Notes under the pieces: generated by a model
The model's input: the letters and a program-made list of their open reading frames with translations, nothing else
What the model was told of the DNA's origin: nothing
Databases searched by the model: none
Position numbers and translations under genes: made by a program
Part shown: positions 1-7,836 of the stretch, piece after piece
Position numbering within the stretch: position 1 is the first letter of the stretch
Layout of the letters: each line of letters starts with the position of its first letter
Assembly (NCBI RefSeq): GCF_006716425.1
Contig: NZ_VFOZ01000001.1
Span: 5,208,001 to 5,272,000, forward strand
Direction: 5' to 3'
Length of the DNA: 64,000 bases
Source of the DNA: Actinoallomurus bryophytorum
GTDB taxonomy: Bacteria; Actinomycetota; Actinomycetes; Streptosporangiales; Streptosporangiaceae

Positions 1-2
1 AG

Positions 3-200
3 CGGTCGATGGTCAGCCGGCGTAGGGTGCCCTGTTCGTCCTCGTTGGTGAGGTGAGGTGGGTGGCTGTACACCTTCAGCATCCCCAGGCGAGTAGGCCG
101 GCGAGCGCGGCCACGGTGACGAGGTCCTCCCCGCCACGGATCAGCAAGATGGGGTTCGCTCGTCTGCTCGCCGCGCATCCGGATGCGCGTGGCGCTAGTG
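3..200 (-). pseudogene. Tyrosine recombinase C-terminal remnant
   Basis: Read on the minus strand, about 165-100 gives a stretch with RGGEDLVTVAALAG, and a second frame then gives LKVYSH followed by NEDEQGTLRRLTIDR. This is the order seen at the C-terminus of XerC/D-type integrases, where a variant of 'RGG-DLVTV' is followed by the catalytic tyrosine (here the Y of KVYSH). The two parts lie in different frames, so the fragment is broken, and the left window edge may hide more of it. The match is recognition of family wording, not an alignment. It could be the remains of the integrase of the decayed island that follows. From about 200 to 455 I see no gene. Confidence 0.42.
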
Positions 201-455
201 ATGACGCCGTACGGTACGCGTCCCGATCTCCCCGCGGTCAAGCGTGTCTGCCACGATCGAGGCCTGCCGCTGACAGTGGACGAGGCGTGGGGACCACATC
301 TGCCGTTCCATCGATGAGCGGCTCACGGCCCAACCTAACGATGGTGGTGGTTGGCGGTGGAGGATGGACAGGCTCCGGAATATCCGATGCTCCAGGACCG
401 TGCGCCGACTACTCGGCCGGAGTCGGTCTTGCCGGGTCGCAGGGAGCGCAGACGT

Positions 456-920
456 TCAGCGGTCGCCGGTTCGAGTGACGGCTCTGGGCCGGTGCGTCTG
501 GCCGTGAGGGCGTGGTGGGAGAACGTGGGCGACGGGTTCGTCCAGGCGGGGTTTGAGCTGCTGGTGCCGTTCCTTGGCTTCTTCGACGGTGAGGCCGAGG
601 ATCGCGGCGATCTGTTCCCATCCCATGGCTGATGCTTGCGCGGCATCGAGCAGACGCGCTTCGGTCTGGTCCATGTCCAGGCGGGCCGCCTCCAGGACCA
701 CCAGTGCGGCGGCCACCTCCATCGGCTGGGGTTGGTCGCCGGGGCCTCGTTGGGCTCGATCAGAGGCGGCGAGGACCGCGTCGATGGCATCCAGGTCGGG
801 CAGGGGATGCTCTATGAGGTCCCACAGGACCTGATCCGCACCGGTGGCGTAGCGCGGTGTCAGGTAGGCGCGGGCGGCGCGCACCATCTCCGGCGACGGT
901 GCAGGCAGCCACGTCCTCAT
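456..920 (-). CDS. Small helix-turn-helix protein, unknown target
   Basis: The predicted protein has 154 residues. A helical N-terminal part (about 1-60) is followed by a segment ending LDMDQTEARLLDAAQASA, then a helix-turn-helix-like run WEQIAAILGL at about 101-110 continuing into TVEEAKERHQQL. The tail from about 125 is proline- and arginine-rich and probably disordered. I chose the ATG at 920 because the damaged paralogue at 3365 begins at the equivalent residue (MKTYLPAPSP versus MRTWLPAPSP) and a GTGAGG ribosome site precedes it; an ATG four codons upstream is the alternative. It is likely a DNA-binding regulator of a small actinobacterial family without a characterised member that I know of. 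A 20-bp element at 1291-1310 lies upstream, with a possible 65-codon ORF in between. No ligand domain is visible. Confidence 0.62.
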   Translation of the reverse strand: MRTWLPAPSPEMVRAARAYLTPRYATGADQVLWDLIEHPLPDLDAIDAVLAASDRAQRGPGDQPQPMEVAAALVVLEAARLDMDQTEARLLDAAQASAMGWEQIAAILGLTVEEAKERHQQLKPRLDEPVAHVLPPRPHGQTHRPRAVTRTGDR

Positions 921-924
921 GTCC

Positions 925-1122
925 TCACCCATGGCGAAGCCGGCCCGATGACGGTTCAGGGCCGCTGGTCATGAGCGCGCTCGTCTCGCCCAGCGAGATA
1001 GACGGTCCGCACGGGAGCCTGTCGCAGGGTGGCCGGTTATCGGTCTGCGGGCTCGGAGGGTGGAGGCAAGGGCGATCATCTCGGTGACCAGTCCGGGAAT
1101 GTTCCCAGGCGATGGTGCCCAT
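925..1122 (-). CDS. Possible 65-codon leader ORF ahead of the HTH gene
   Basis: An ATG at 1122 follows a strong ribosome site (GAAGGAGT, five bases away), and the frame stays open for 65 codons, ending five bases before the start of the HTH gene. This spacing would allow translational coupling. The predicted peptide is rich in Pro, Ser, Arg and Cys and resembles no family I know. In the duplicated unit at 3.4 kb the same start begins only a four-codon ORF (MGET) that overlaps the next start as ATGA. The 65-codon stretch is therefore either an insertion here or a deletion there, between two short ATGGG-type repeats. I regard it as a leader or non-functional ORF rather than a proven protein. 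Confidence 0.25.
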   Translation of the reverse strand: MGTIAWEHSRTGHRDDRPCLHPPSPQTDNRPPCDRLPCGPSISLGETSALMTSGPEPSSGRLRHG

Positions 1123-1127
1123 GACCG

Positions 1128-1140
1128 ACTCCTTCGGAGT
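1128..1140 (-). promoter_or_regulatory. Hairpin enclosing the ribosome-binding site
   Basis: ACTCC, a three-base loop and GGAGT form a perfect five-base-pair stem; on the minus strand the right arm plus loop make the ribosome site for the ATG at 1122. The duplicated unit keeps both arms at 3382-3394 while its loop changes, which argues for a kept structure. Confidence 0.4.
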
Positions 1141-1290
1141 AATGAGTCGAGGCTTGCAAGGGGAAGGTCTTCCGGGCCGGTCCATGGCAGGCGCCCGATC
1201 GCCCGTGGGAGGGGGCGCTGCTCTGGTGTCCGCTCACCCCTGAGCCAACCTCAGCGGAGCCATGCGGGAAACAGCCGATTCCGGAAAGGG

Positions 1291-1310
1291 CCATCACCAC
1301 AATCGATCAC
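1291..1310 (-). promoter_or_regulatory. Repeated 20-bp upstream element, copy 1
   Basis: On the minus strand this reads GTGATCGATTGTGGTGATGG. Near-identical copies lie at 1818-1837, 3537-3556 and 5420-5439, each 100-170 bases upstream of a minus-strand gene and in the same orientation. It may be a promoter or an activator site; no standard -35/-10 pair is obvious. Confidence 0.45.
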
Positions 1311-1402
1311 GATGCGTTCTGCATCAGGGGCGACGGCGGCTCTGGGCAGCCAAGCGTGGGCTGAGCATGAACCCGGTTCTTGCGGGCCGGGGAACGGACC
1401 GG

Positions 1403-1714
1403 TCAGACCAGACGCTGGTGCACGTAGCACCATCTCCACCGCGGGCCCGGCGCTACGGCCGCGGCGATCGGATGGTGGGTCTTTTCGTAGTGGGCCTTGG
1501 CGTGCTGGTTGGGTGAACCGTCCGAACACCCGACCCGGCCACAGGTCAGGCAGATCAACAGGATCGCCCGGCGGTCCTCGTCGGCCCGGCAGTCCGGGCA
1601 GAAGCTGGTCTGAGGGGTGACCGGTGTTAGGCCGTCGAGGTGCTCACAGTGTGGCGCCTGGCCGTTCGCGCTGACCGCGGCGGCGTCCAGGGCCTCGGTC
1701 TGGTTGGGGACCAT
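1403..1714 (-). CDS. UBP-type zinc-finger protein
   Basis: The 103-residue protein is almost entirely one UBP (ubiquitin-protease type) zinc finger. The zinc ligands are visible in order: C23 and H25 (CEH), C39 and C42 (CPDC), C55 and C58 (CLTC), C63 (VGC), then H71, H75 and H81 (HAKAHYEKTHHP), closing with the W-R-W-C-Y sequence typical of the family. In bacteria such stand-alone domains have no settled function; eukaryotic relatives bind ubiquitin C-termini. The start at 1714 is chosen because AAGGA lies seven to eight bases upstream; ATGs at 1732 and 1750 lack a good site. A copy of the 20-bp element lies 104 bases upstream. It stands alone between the two copies of the HTH unit. Confidence 0.78.
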   Translation of the reverse strand: MVPNQTEALDAAAVSANGQAPHCEHLDGLTPVTPQTSFCPDCRADEDRRAILLICLTCGRVGCSDGSPNQHAKAHYEKTHHPIAAAVAPGPRWRWCYVHQRLV

Positions 1715-1817
1715 CACAGGTTCCTTCGTCATACTGGGGAGACCGGGCACGGGCCCGGCTGGTCCTCTCAGTCAAGCCCGCCGGTGTCATGTCGGAAACA
1801 CCTGACCCGGCCAAAGC

Positions 1818-1837
1818 CCATCACCACAGCCGATCAC
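1818..1837 (-). promoter_or_regulatory. Repeated 20-bp upstream element, copy 2
   Basis: Minus strand GTGATCGGCTGTGGTGATGG, differing from copy 1 at two positions. It is upstream of the UBP zinc-finger gene. Confidence 0.45.
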
Positions 1838-2439
1838 CCGCCAATGCCGGTGAGGAGACTGCCTGCACGGACCTAAGTGGAGGTCCAAGGGGCTTGATCT
1901 CTCCCCAAACCATGGTGCTGTGATGCAGAATTCAATTCACCTGTCACATCGGCACCGGCCGCGTCCATGGTGTGGTTCCTGCTAGGCAGCAAAGCGCCTG
2001 CGGGTGGGTGGTGCGGTGAGTCGAGTGAATCGATGAGAGCGGGATCGTCGATGAAGACGGGGGATTGTTCGGGCGTGAGGTGGTCGGCGTCAGCAGCTCG
2101 TGCACCGCGCCGTGCCCGATCTCCTCGACGGCGCCGCGGAAGTCGCTGTCAGGGCAGGGTGCCCGCGGATCACTATTCATCGATATCGAACCAGATCCTC
2201 GTCGCCGCGGGGCCTGTAGGCCGCTTCACTCGTGCGATATCCGGATGGGACGCGCGCCAGTCCGAGGTGGTCAAGGCGATCCTCAGCGAGACGCAATACG
2301 GCAACCAGCACGTCGGCCTCCCAGATCTGAACCAGCCTCGACCCCGCGGCTCTCTCGAATACCTACGCGACGCTGGGAACGGCGGTACCCGATCCGCAGA
2401 ACGGCGAACTGCGCCTGCTCACGGAACAATGAAAGGGCG
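1838..2439. other. Gene-poor stretch with possible decayed coding
   Basis: I see no intact gene. On the minus strand about 2170-1950 there are protein-like runs in two adjacent frames (DFRGAVEEIGHGAVHELL, then HLTPEQSPVFIDDPALID), which suggests a frameshifted remnant of an unknown gene. Open frames on the plus strand have no start signal and no family resemblance. Confidence 0.3.
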
Positions 2440-2868
2440 GCTGGGCGAGTGCATCAGCGCACTACGGCTCTGATCCATGACCGCGATCCGCTCTTCACCA
2501 CCGCGTTCGCCGAGGTGTTCAAGGCCGAAGGCCTGCGGATCATCACCACCCTGCGGCATACGCCGCGGATGAACGCCCTCTGTGAACGCGTCATCGGAAC
2601 CCTCCGCTGTGAACTCCTGACCAGATCCTGATCATCGGCGAACGCAATCTGGCCCTGATATTCCGCGAGTACCTTAACCCACTAGAACGGGCATGAGGCA
2701 CACCAATCCTGGCTCCAATGGCCCCCGAACATCGAAACGCAGCCGATCCGAGACGTGGCCAACCTGTGATCCATCCGCCGAAAGCCCGCCGTCGGCGTGA
2801 TCAGCGAATATCAACGCTGCGTAATCCTAGATCAGGCCACATAACCCCATTTTCGAGCGGCACACCGT
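2440..2868 (+). pseudogene. Integrase-core transposase C-terminal remnant
   Basis: The frame from about 2464 reads HDRDPLFTTAFAEVFKAEG and then ends in CERVIGTLRCELL, closely matching the C-terminal half of the transposase at 18282-18740, including the second Asp (HDRD) and the catalytic Glu region (CERV). After about 2630 stops and frameshifts break the similarity, but DNA resemblance continues to an IS end (TTTTCGAGCGGCACACCGTC) at about 2852-2870. It is an old, dead 5'-truncated copy. Confidence 0.7.
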
Positions 2869-3365
2869 CGAAGGTAGAGGTGTACTTGCCGTCCCTGGCT
2901 TGCGTATTGCAGAACCGGCACCTGGTGAAGGTCTCCCGACGCGGTGGCCTGGGGAAGGCCGAGATCACCGAAGCCGGGATGCACTACCTCATCCATGGCA
3001 CCTATCCGCCACCACGTCGCCGACCGGCACCAAGCGCGAAGCCACGCCAACCAAATCTCCACGAACCTCGTGGCTGATGCTTGTGCGGCATCAAGTAGAC
3101 GCGCTTCGGTCTGGTCCATGTCCAGGGGGCCGCCCCCAGGACCACTCGTGCGGCGGCTATCTCCATCGGCTTGGGCTTGGTCGCCGGGGCTTTGCTGGGC
3201 TCGATCGGAGTCGGCGAGGACCGCGTCGATCGCATCCGGGTCGGGCAGGGGATGCTCGGTGAGGTCCCACAGGATCTGGTCCGCGCCGATGGCGTGGCGC
3301 GGTGTCAGGTAGGCGCGGGCGGCGCGCACGGTCTCCGGCGACGGCGCAGGCAGATACGTCTTCAT
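2832..3365 (-). pseudogene. Damaged duplicate of the HTH gene at 456-920
   Basis: The first about 58 codons match the intact paralogue closely (MKTYLPAPSPETVRAARAYL and onward). Next comes a short window read in a shifted frame, restored before LDMDQTEARLLDAAQASA, so two compensating indels are present. After that the HTH segment is replaced by unrelated sequence that runs into an IS remnant. The protein therefore lacks the presumed DNA-binding part. Upstream DNA is also duplicated (about 3367-3590 versus 1111-1330), including the ribosome-site hairpin and the 20-bp element, so this is a whole-unit duplication of which this copy decayed. A mini-ORF MGET overlaps the ATG at 3365. Confidence 0.65.
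2869..3077 (+). pseudogene. Possible C-terminal fragment of an unknown gene
   Basis: On the plus strand, immediately after the IS end, the frame reads HLVKVSRRGGLGKAEITEAG and then a proline-arginine tail. The VSRRGG...AEITEAG pattern resembles winged-helix-like ends of large hypothetical proteins in actinomycetes. There is no start, and it overlaps the damaged gene on the other strand. The recognition is tentative. Confidence 0.25.
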
Positions 3366-3381
3366 GTCTCACCCATGGCCG

Positions 3382-3394
3382 ACTCCTTAGGAGT
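3382..3394 (-). promoter_or_regulatory. Ribosome-site hairpin, second copy
   Basis: ACTCC-TTA-GGAGT has the same stem arms as at 1128-1140 with a changed loop. On the minus strand it presents AAGGAGT before the MGET mini-ORF. Confidence 0.38.
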
Positions 3395-3536
3395 GGTGAG
3401 TCGAGGTTCGCAACGGAGCGGCCGTCCGGATTCGGTTGGTGCGGGGCCGGATCGTCGGTAGGAGGAGCCGTGCTCTCGTGGCCGCTTGCCCCTGAGCCAA
3501 CATCACCTGAGCCGCACGGGTAACAGCCGGAAGGGG

Positions 3537-3556
3537 TCATCACCGCAATCGATGGC
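3537..3556 (-). promoter_or_regulatory. Repeated 20-bp upstream element, copy 3
   Basis: Minus strand GCCATCGATTGCGGTGATGA, the most diverged copy, upstream of the damaged HTH duplicate. From 3557 to 3835 I see no gene. Confidence 0.38.
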
Positions 3557-3835
3557 CATGCGATCCGCATCAGGGCGAGGGCGGCTCTGGCCGATTTGCG
3601 GGGGTAAAGTCGAGTTGAACGACACTGTGACCTGCGGCTGGCTGTGTCTGCATGATGCGGGTCGCGTCCGGTTCCTGGCGAGGTGGGCCCGGGACGGACC
3701 TATCGCGATGTCCACGGGGCATCCGGTGATCTTTCCCAGTGGCTCTGGTGGCCCCTACGTGGCATGTCGACGTTCGTCATCCGGACGCTGTCGCCAGGTT
3801 CGCATGATCATGAGTCGCGCAGGGGGGAGTAGGGC

Positions 3836-4386
3836 ATGAAGTGCGGATGTCAGATGGCGGTCGCCGTCGTGGGGGGTTACGTTCTGGGGCGAAACCGTAA
3901 GATCCGGTCGGCCGTGCTCCTGGCGCTTTCGGCGGCAGCGGGGGCAAACTTCCCATAGAGCCTAGTGAACTGCTACACCACACGGCTTTGGGCGGCCCAC
4001 TGGACAAGCTCACTGGGGATCTTCGTGGCCGCTTGGTCGAATCGGGCATGGCGGTGGTGAGGAAGGTGGCGAGCAGCGGCATCGAGTCGTTCAGCGACAA
4101 GCTGCGGCAGCGTGCCGACACGTTGCGGGGTCCAGGCACCACGAAGGGCACAGAGCCCGGGGAAGGCGAGGGACCGGAAGCGCCGGCCAGAAGGAAGGAC
4201 TCGGCCCGGCGAGAGCGGCCTCGAGTGCCGGAGCGTGAAGAGACGTCGGACGCCTATGACGACGAGGACGAGGGCGATGAGTATGAGCGCGGTGAGCCGG
4301 AGTCGGAGCGTGGCTACCGGGAGGAGCGCCGTCCGCCGCCCCGGCCAACGCGCTCCGAGCCTCGTCGGCGAGCGCCGCGACAATGA
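3836..4386 (+). pseudogene. Frameshifted gene: membrane-proximal N-terminus with charged tail
   Basis: An ATG at 3836 has a strong GGGGGAG site about eight bases upstream and encodes MKCGCQMAVAVVGGYVLGRNRK plus a short hydrophobic run, stopping at 3957. A second frame then continues with KLPIEPSELLHHTALGGPLDKL, LRGRLVESGMAVVRKVASSG and an Asp/Glu/Arg-rich tail ending at 4386. Adding one G to the G-run near 3940-3944 would join the two into one protein of about 183 residues. The layout (Gly-rich start, YVLGRxRK, amphipathic helices, long charged tail) recalls a small protein often seen with actinobacterial gas-vesicle genes, but no gvp gene is nearby, so I do not name it. It may be a real pseudogene, a sequencing error or a phase-variable tract. 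Confidence 0.5.
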
Positions 4387-4687
4387 CCGCCCAAGAACGC
4401 GACGACCGCCGCGGTGACCGAGCTGTGAAACCTGATCAGGTCCCCGCGTCGTGCCGTTACGCGTGGGCTGTGCCGGGTTTGGACCGCGTCCGTGCTGGAT
4501 GACCCATCGTGCCGGTTGGCGACTTAACGCTGGAGAACGGGGATTACCTCATGGCCCTCATCGTCTCGGTGCCGCGAGGTTGGGGTTCTGGACTGACGCC
4601 GCGCACCGCCACGGAACCTGTGCCGGAGCCAGGTTTCGAGAGTGTTGGCACTGTCTGATCAGGCGTTCCGGGCCGTCCGGTTCCTGC
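4387..4687. other. Intergenic stretch, nothing recognised
   Basis: About 300 bases between the frameshifted plus-strand gene and the stop of the ECF sigma gene. Open frames here lack start signals; I see no RNA gene or clear terminator. Confidence 0.4.
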
Positions 4688-5260
4688 TCAGGCAAGTGGG
4701 CTCATGTCTTCGTCGGGGGTCCGGGCGGTCGCGAGGTGCACCAGGGCATCGTGCAGCGACGTCTTGATCGCGTCGTGGGAGGTATGGAGATGAGCGGCGG
4801 CCTGCGGGTAGGTATGGCCGGCGTAGTAGGTCAGCGTCACCGCCTCGCGTTGTATCTCGGTGAGGGTGTCCCAACCGTCCCGCACCTGCTGGTGCTCTGT
4901 TCTTTTGTCGCCTTCACCCGTGCCCTGGCCCAAACGCCGGCTCGTCGCGGATCCGTCCGCACCGGTGTGATCGCCTCGGTCAGCGCGTTTCCGGTCGACC
5001 GCACGGCGATGCGTACAAGACATTACCCACGCCAGCACGCTGCCGTGGGACGCTTCATAGCGTGGCGCTGTCTGCCACAACTCCACCAGGACTTCTTGGG
5101 TCACTTTCTCGCATTGAGCTCGATCGCGCAGCACGTGCGTCACCAGTCCGTAGACGGGTCCGGACACCGCCGCGTACATGCGCTCGAAGGCCTCCCTGTC
5201 ACCGCAGGCCACCCTTTCCATCAGTTCCTCCAAGTTCAAGCCATCCTCCAGGCCGATCAT
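4688..5260 (-). CDS. ECF RNA polymerase sigma factor, SigK-like
   Basis: The 190-residue protein has sigma region 2 at about residues 13-95 (FERMYAAVSGPVYGLV, then EKVTQEVLVELW and WVMSCTHRRAVDRKR) and region 4 at about 128-180 (LTEIQREAVTLTYYAGHTY, then a helix-turn-helix). The wording around VYGLV, TQE, ALAW-type and HRRAVDR closely follows mycobacterial SigK. It would direct RNA polymerase to a small stress regulon. The start at 5260 is set by AAAGGAGGAG a few bases upstream; further upstream codons lack sigma character. No anti-sigma gene (RskA-like) lies next to it, so its control is unclear. The 20-bp element is 160 bases upstream, and the same element precedes the other small regulators in this island, so this factor may belong to or drive that set. 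Confidence 0.85.
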   Translation of the reverse strand: MIGLEDGLNLEELMERVACGDREAFERMYAAVSGPVYGLVTHVLRDRAQCEKVTQEVLVELWQTAPRYEASHGSVLAWVMSCTHRRAVDRKRADRGDHTGADGSATSRRLGQGTGEGDKRTEHQQVRDGWDTLTEIQREAVTLTYYAGHTYPQAAAHLHTSHDAIKTSLHDALVHLATARTPDEDMSPLA

Positions 5261-5419
5261 GTGGCTCCTCCTTTGAAACACGACCGCCAGTGGTTTTCGG
5301 GAGCTCCGCGACGCATCTGAGGACCCGAAGACGTCGGCGCGACCTTCCCGAAGGCCGGCCGACCACTCTCCAGCCAAGACCACCGACCCGACCGCGGCCA
5401 CCGGCAATCCGAGCAAGGC

Positions 5420-5439
5420 CCATCACCACAAGCGATCAC
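5420..5439 (-). promoter_or_regulatory. Repeated 20-bp upstream element, copy 4
   Basis: Minus strand GTGATCGCTTGTGGTGATGG, one base different from copy 1, 160 bases upstream of the ECF sigma start. Confidence 0.45.
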
Positions 5440-5965
5440 GACGCCTTTCAGGCTGGTAGTCGGTCTGTTGTCCTTGGCGAAGACCCGGCATCCCCTCATG
5501 GTTGGCCGCCAACGAACACTCCATGTACGGGCCGACCGACCGAATGAACACGCATCAGCACATGATGATCACCTGGTCATCAGCTCGTGTGATGGTCTGA
5601 GCTCAGGTTCGAGGTTTCCGTGTTGACGCCACCGCGCTTACCTGATCGTATGCACGTCGCGCTCATCTCGCCCTCGCCGTCAACATCGCAGCGTTGCTGA
5701 TTAGATGCCGGCCAACCGGTCGTCCAGCAGCACCAGCGGCGTCTCGTTTGCCAGATCGGGCGCGCCACACACCGGGCCATCCATGATGTGGCCCCTAGGG
5801 CCGGAACGTTCCCTTCCCCTCACTGACGAGCGCCTGTGCGATTACCGACCACGACTTAACCAGGGAATCATCCGTACCGCCATTACAGAAATTGGCAGAG
5901 AACGGTCAGCATGCCTGGACGATGTCTCCAACCTGCTTTGTCAAAGTCCTCTCAGGGAGGTCGGC
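5440..5965. other. Divergent regulatory region, possible small remnant
   Basis: Between the divergent ECF sigma and SigB/F-type genes. A minus-strand frame at about 5784-5701 could encode a 27-residue peptide ending LVLLDDRLAGI, but it has no ribosome site and may be a remnant. The local base composition drops near 5860-5950 just before the sigma gene, as expected of a promoter region, although I cannot name a promoter with confidence. Confidence 0.35.
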
Positions 5966-6739
5966 ATGCCTGCCAGAATCGACTACGATGACGGCCACGC
6001 TGAGGCGTTGTTGAACGAACTCAAATCATTGACACACGCGGACCCGCGGCGAGAGGAGCTCCGCTCGGAGCTGGTACGAATGCATCTACCGGTCGCCTAT
6101 GGCATTGCACGGCGATACGCACAACATGACGAGCCTCTCGAGGATGTGCGACAGGCCGCAATGCTAGGCCTCGTCAAGGCTATCAACCGCTTTGACGCAG
6201 CCCGCGGTGAACGTTTCTTGGCTTATGCGGCCCCCACGATGACCGGTGAGGTAAAACGGCACTTCCGAGACCACACGTGGCTTTTGCGCATGCCCCGCCG
6301 CCTCCAGGAGCTCCGGTTGGCGATGCGTGATGCCCGGCAGGACTTCTTCCGTGAGCACAATCGCGCGCCGACCGTCCCGGAGATCGCGGAAGTCCTCGAG
6401 ATCGGCGTGGAAGAGGCAGTCGAGGTGGTCGGTACGTTCGACGCGTACCGCCCGTTCTCGCTCGACACGCCGGTCGGTAACAATGAGGACGCCGCGACCT
6501 ACGGCGACCTCATCGGAGGGAACGACACGGCGATCGAAGACATCGTCGACCACGTCACCCTGCGCCCCCTACTCGAGGGACTCCCGGAGCGGGAACGCAT
6601 GATCCTGCTGCACCGCTTCTACGGCAACAAGACCCAGACCGAAATCGCCGAGCTGATGCACCTGTCTCAGATGCACATCTCCCGGCTCATCAACCGCGCG
6701 CTGAGCGGCCTCCGGGCCGAACTTCTCAAAGACATCTGA
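5966..6739 (+). CDS. RNA polymerase sigma factor, SigB/SigF/SigG subfamily
   Basis: The 257-residue protein has all parts of the stress/sporulation sigma group. Region 2 is at about 35-105 ([12 protein letters not shown], then [19 protein letters not shown] and [19 protein letters not shown]), region 3 at about 115-190 (PRRLQEL, then [14 protein letters not shown]), and region 4 at about 205-255 ([23 protein letters not shown] with a helix-turn-helix). Start 5966 has AGGGAGG five bases upstream. In streptomycetes and relatives such factors serve osmotic or oxidative stress and spore development and are held by an anti-sigma kinase. No anti-sigma or anti-anti-sigma gene is adjacent, so its partner must lie elsewhere. 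Confidence 0.9.
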   Translation: MPARIDYDDGHAEALLNELKSLTHADPRREELRSELVRMHLPVAYGIARRYAQHDEPLEDVRQAAMLGLVKAINRFDAARGERFLAYAAPTMTGEVKRHFRDHTWLLRMPRRLQELRLAMRDARQDFFREHNRAPTVPEIAEVLEIGVEEAVEVVGTFDAYRPFSLDTPVGNNEDAATYGDLIGGNDTAIEDIVDHVTLRPLLEGLPERERMILLHRFYGNKTQTEIAELMHLSQMHISRLINRALSGLRAELLKDI

Positions 6740-6769
6740 GCCGCCCTCGACGGCAGCGCTGCCTGCAAA

Positions 6770-7060
6770 CAGGGGCGGAGAAGATCGGGCAGCCCGCTCA
6801 GCTTCGCGCAAGGCGCGGACGGCGGCACCGGTGGCGGTGATCTCCGCGTCGGGGGTGTCGTCGCGGCCGGGTCGAGGGCGACGCTGAGGGAGGCGGCCAT
6901 CGCGGCGATGCCGATGCGGAGCCGATGGAGGTAGCAGGCCGGGGTCGATGCTGCCGGAGCGGGTGGCCATGACCAGGCCGTCGAGTGGTGTCAATCCCAT
7001 GGTCGTGTCGACGGACCTGCCCCAGTCACCGCGCGCAGAGATGCGCTGGGATTACGCGAC
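6770..7060 (-). pseudogene. Acetate kinase remnant
   Basis: Minus-strand reading gives [28 protein letters not shown], the signature of acetate kinase around its acetate/ATP-binding region. After a jump of frame it gives [15 protein letters not shown], then [22 protein letters not shown] near the true C-terminus. The central 'TGGIGENS'-type segment and the whole N-terminal half are missing. This is a short dead fragment, formerly coding for acetyl-phosphate/acetate interconversion. Its partner (usually phosphotransacetylase or phosphoketolase) is not in the window. Confidence 0.7.
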
Positions 7061-7185
7061 TTCGCCACCGCTCCGCTGCGGACCTCGGTCACATCGACCG
7101 GCTGAACCTGTCGGCGATCAGCATCAAAACCCGCCGTTTCGTGTGATCGGGCAATCCGCGTGCGGTGTTGCTCCGAATCATCATC

Positions 7186-7836
7186 ATGCGTATCGATGTG
7201 GTCCTGCCGTGTCTGAACGAGGCCGATGCGCTGCCTGCGGTGGTCGCAGCACTGCCCTCAGGTTTCGACGCCTTGGTCGTCGACAACGGCTCCACCGACG
7301 GCACTGACCGGATTGCGGCCGGGCTGGGCGCTCGCGTCGTCCACGAATCACATCGCGGCTACGGTGCCGCGGTGCACACCGGCCTGCAGTGGGCGACCAC
7401 CGACCTTGTCGCGTTCATCGACGCGGACGGCTCGATCGACCCGGCCGCGCTCATCGATCTTGCCGCCGTCGTGGCTGCCGGCCGCGCCGACCTGGCGGTG
7501 GGCCGGCGGATCCCGGTCGACCGATCCGCTCAGCCGTGGCACGCCCGCGCCGGCAACGCCGTACTCGCGGCGCTTCTGCGTCACCGCGGCGCCCCCGTAC
7601 ACGACGTCGCCCCCATCCGGGTGGCCGACCGCGGGCGGCTCATCGACCTGAACATCACCGATCGGGCGTTCGGCTACCCGCTGGAGTTGCTGCTGCGCGC
7701 CGTCCAGGCGGGCTGGCGAATTCATGAGATCGACGTGCCGTATCGGGCCAGGGCCGGCGGAAAGTCGAAGGTCTCCGGCTCGGTCCGCGGAACCCTTCGA
7801 GCCGCCCGCGACATGACGAAGGTCGCGTGCCGGTGA
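7186..7836 (+). CDS. Family 2 glycosyltransferase, first gene of the operon
   Basis: The 216-residue protein is a compact GT-A fold glycosyltransferase. It has an N-terminal VVLPCLNEADALP strand, the nucleotide-sugar motif DNGSTDGT at about 32-39, and the metal-binding DADGS at about 80. It lacks the long C-terminal membrane part of dolichol-phosphate mannose synthases, so it is probably cytosolic or peripherally membrane-bound, using a lipid or metabolite acceptor. ATG 7186 starts the conserved strand; a GTG at 7165 in frame is an alternative, and neither has a strong ribosome site, so a leaderless transcript is possible. It overlaps the next gene by four bases (GTGA), the first of five overlaps tying six genes together. 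Confidence 0.85.
   Translation: MRIDVVLPCLNEADALPAVVAALPSGFDALVVDNGSTDGTDRIAAGLGARVVHESHRGYGAAVHTGLQWATTDLVAFIDADGSIDPAALIDLAAVVAAGRADLAVGRRIPVDRSAQPWHARAGNAVLAALLRHRGAPVHDVAPIRVADRGRLIDLNITDRAFGYPLELLLRAVQAGWRIHEIDVPYRARAGGKSKVSGSVRGTLRAARDMTKVACR

Noticed and set aside
4688-5416. 242-codon version of the ECF sigma gene
   Set aside because: The first 52 codons have no sigma similarity and contain the upstream region; a strong ribosome site fixes the start at 5260.
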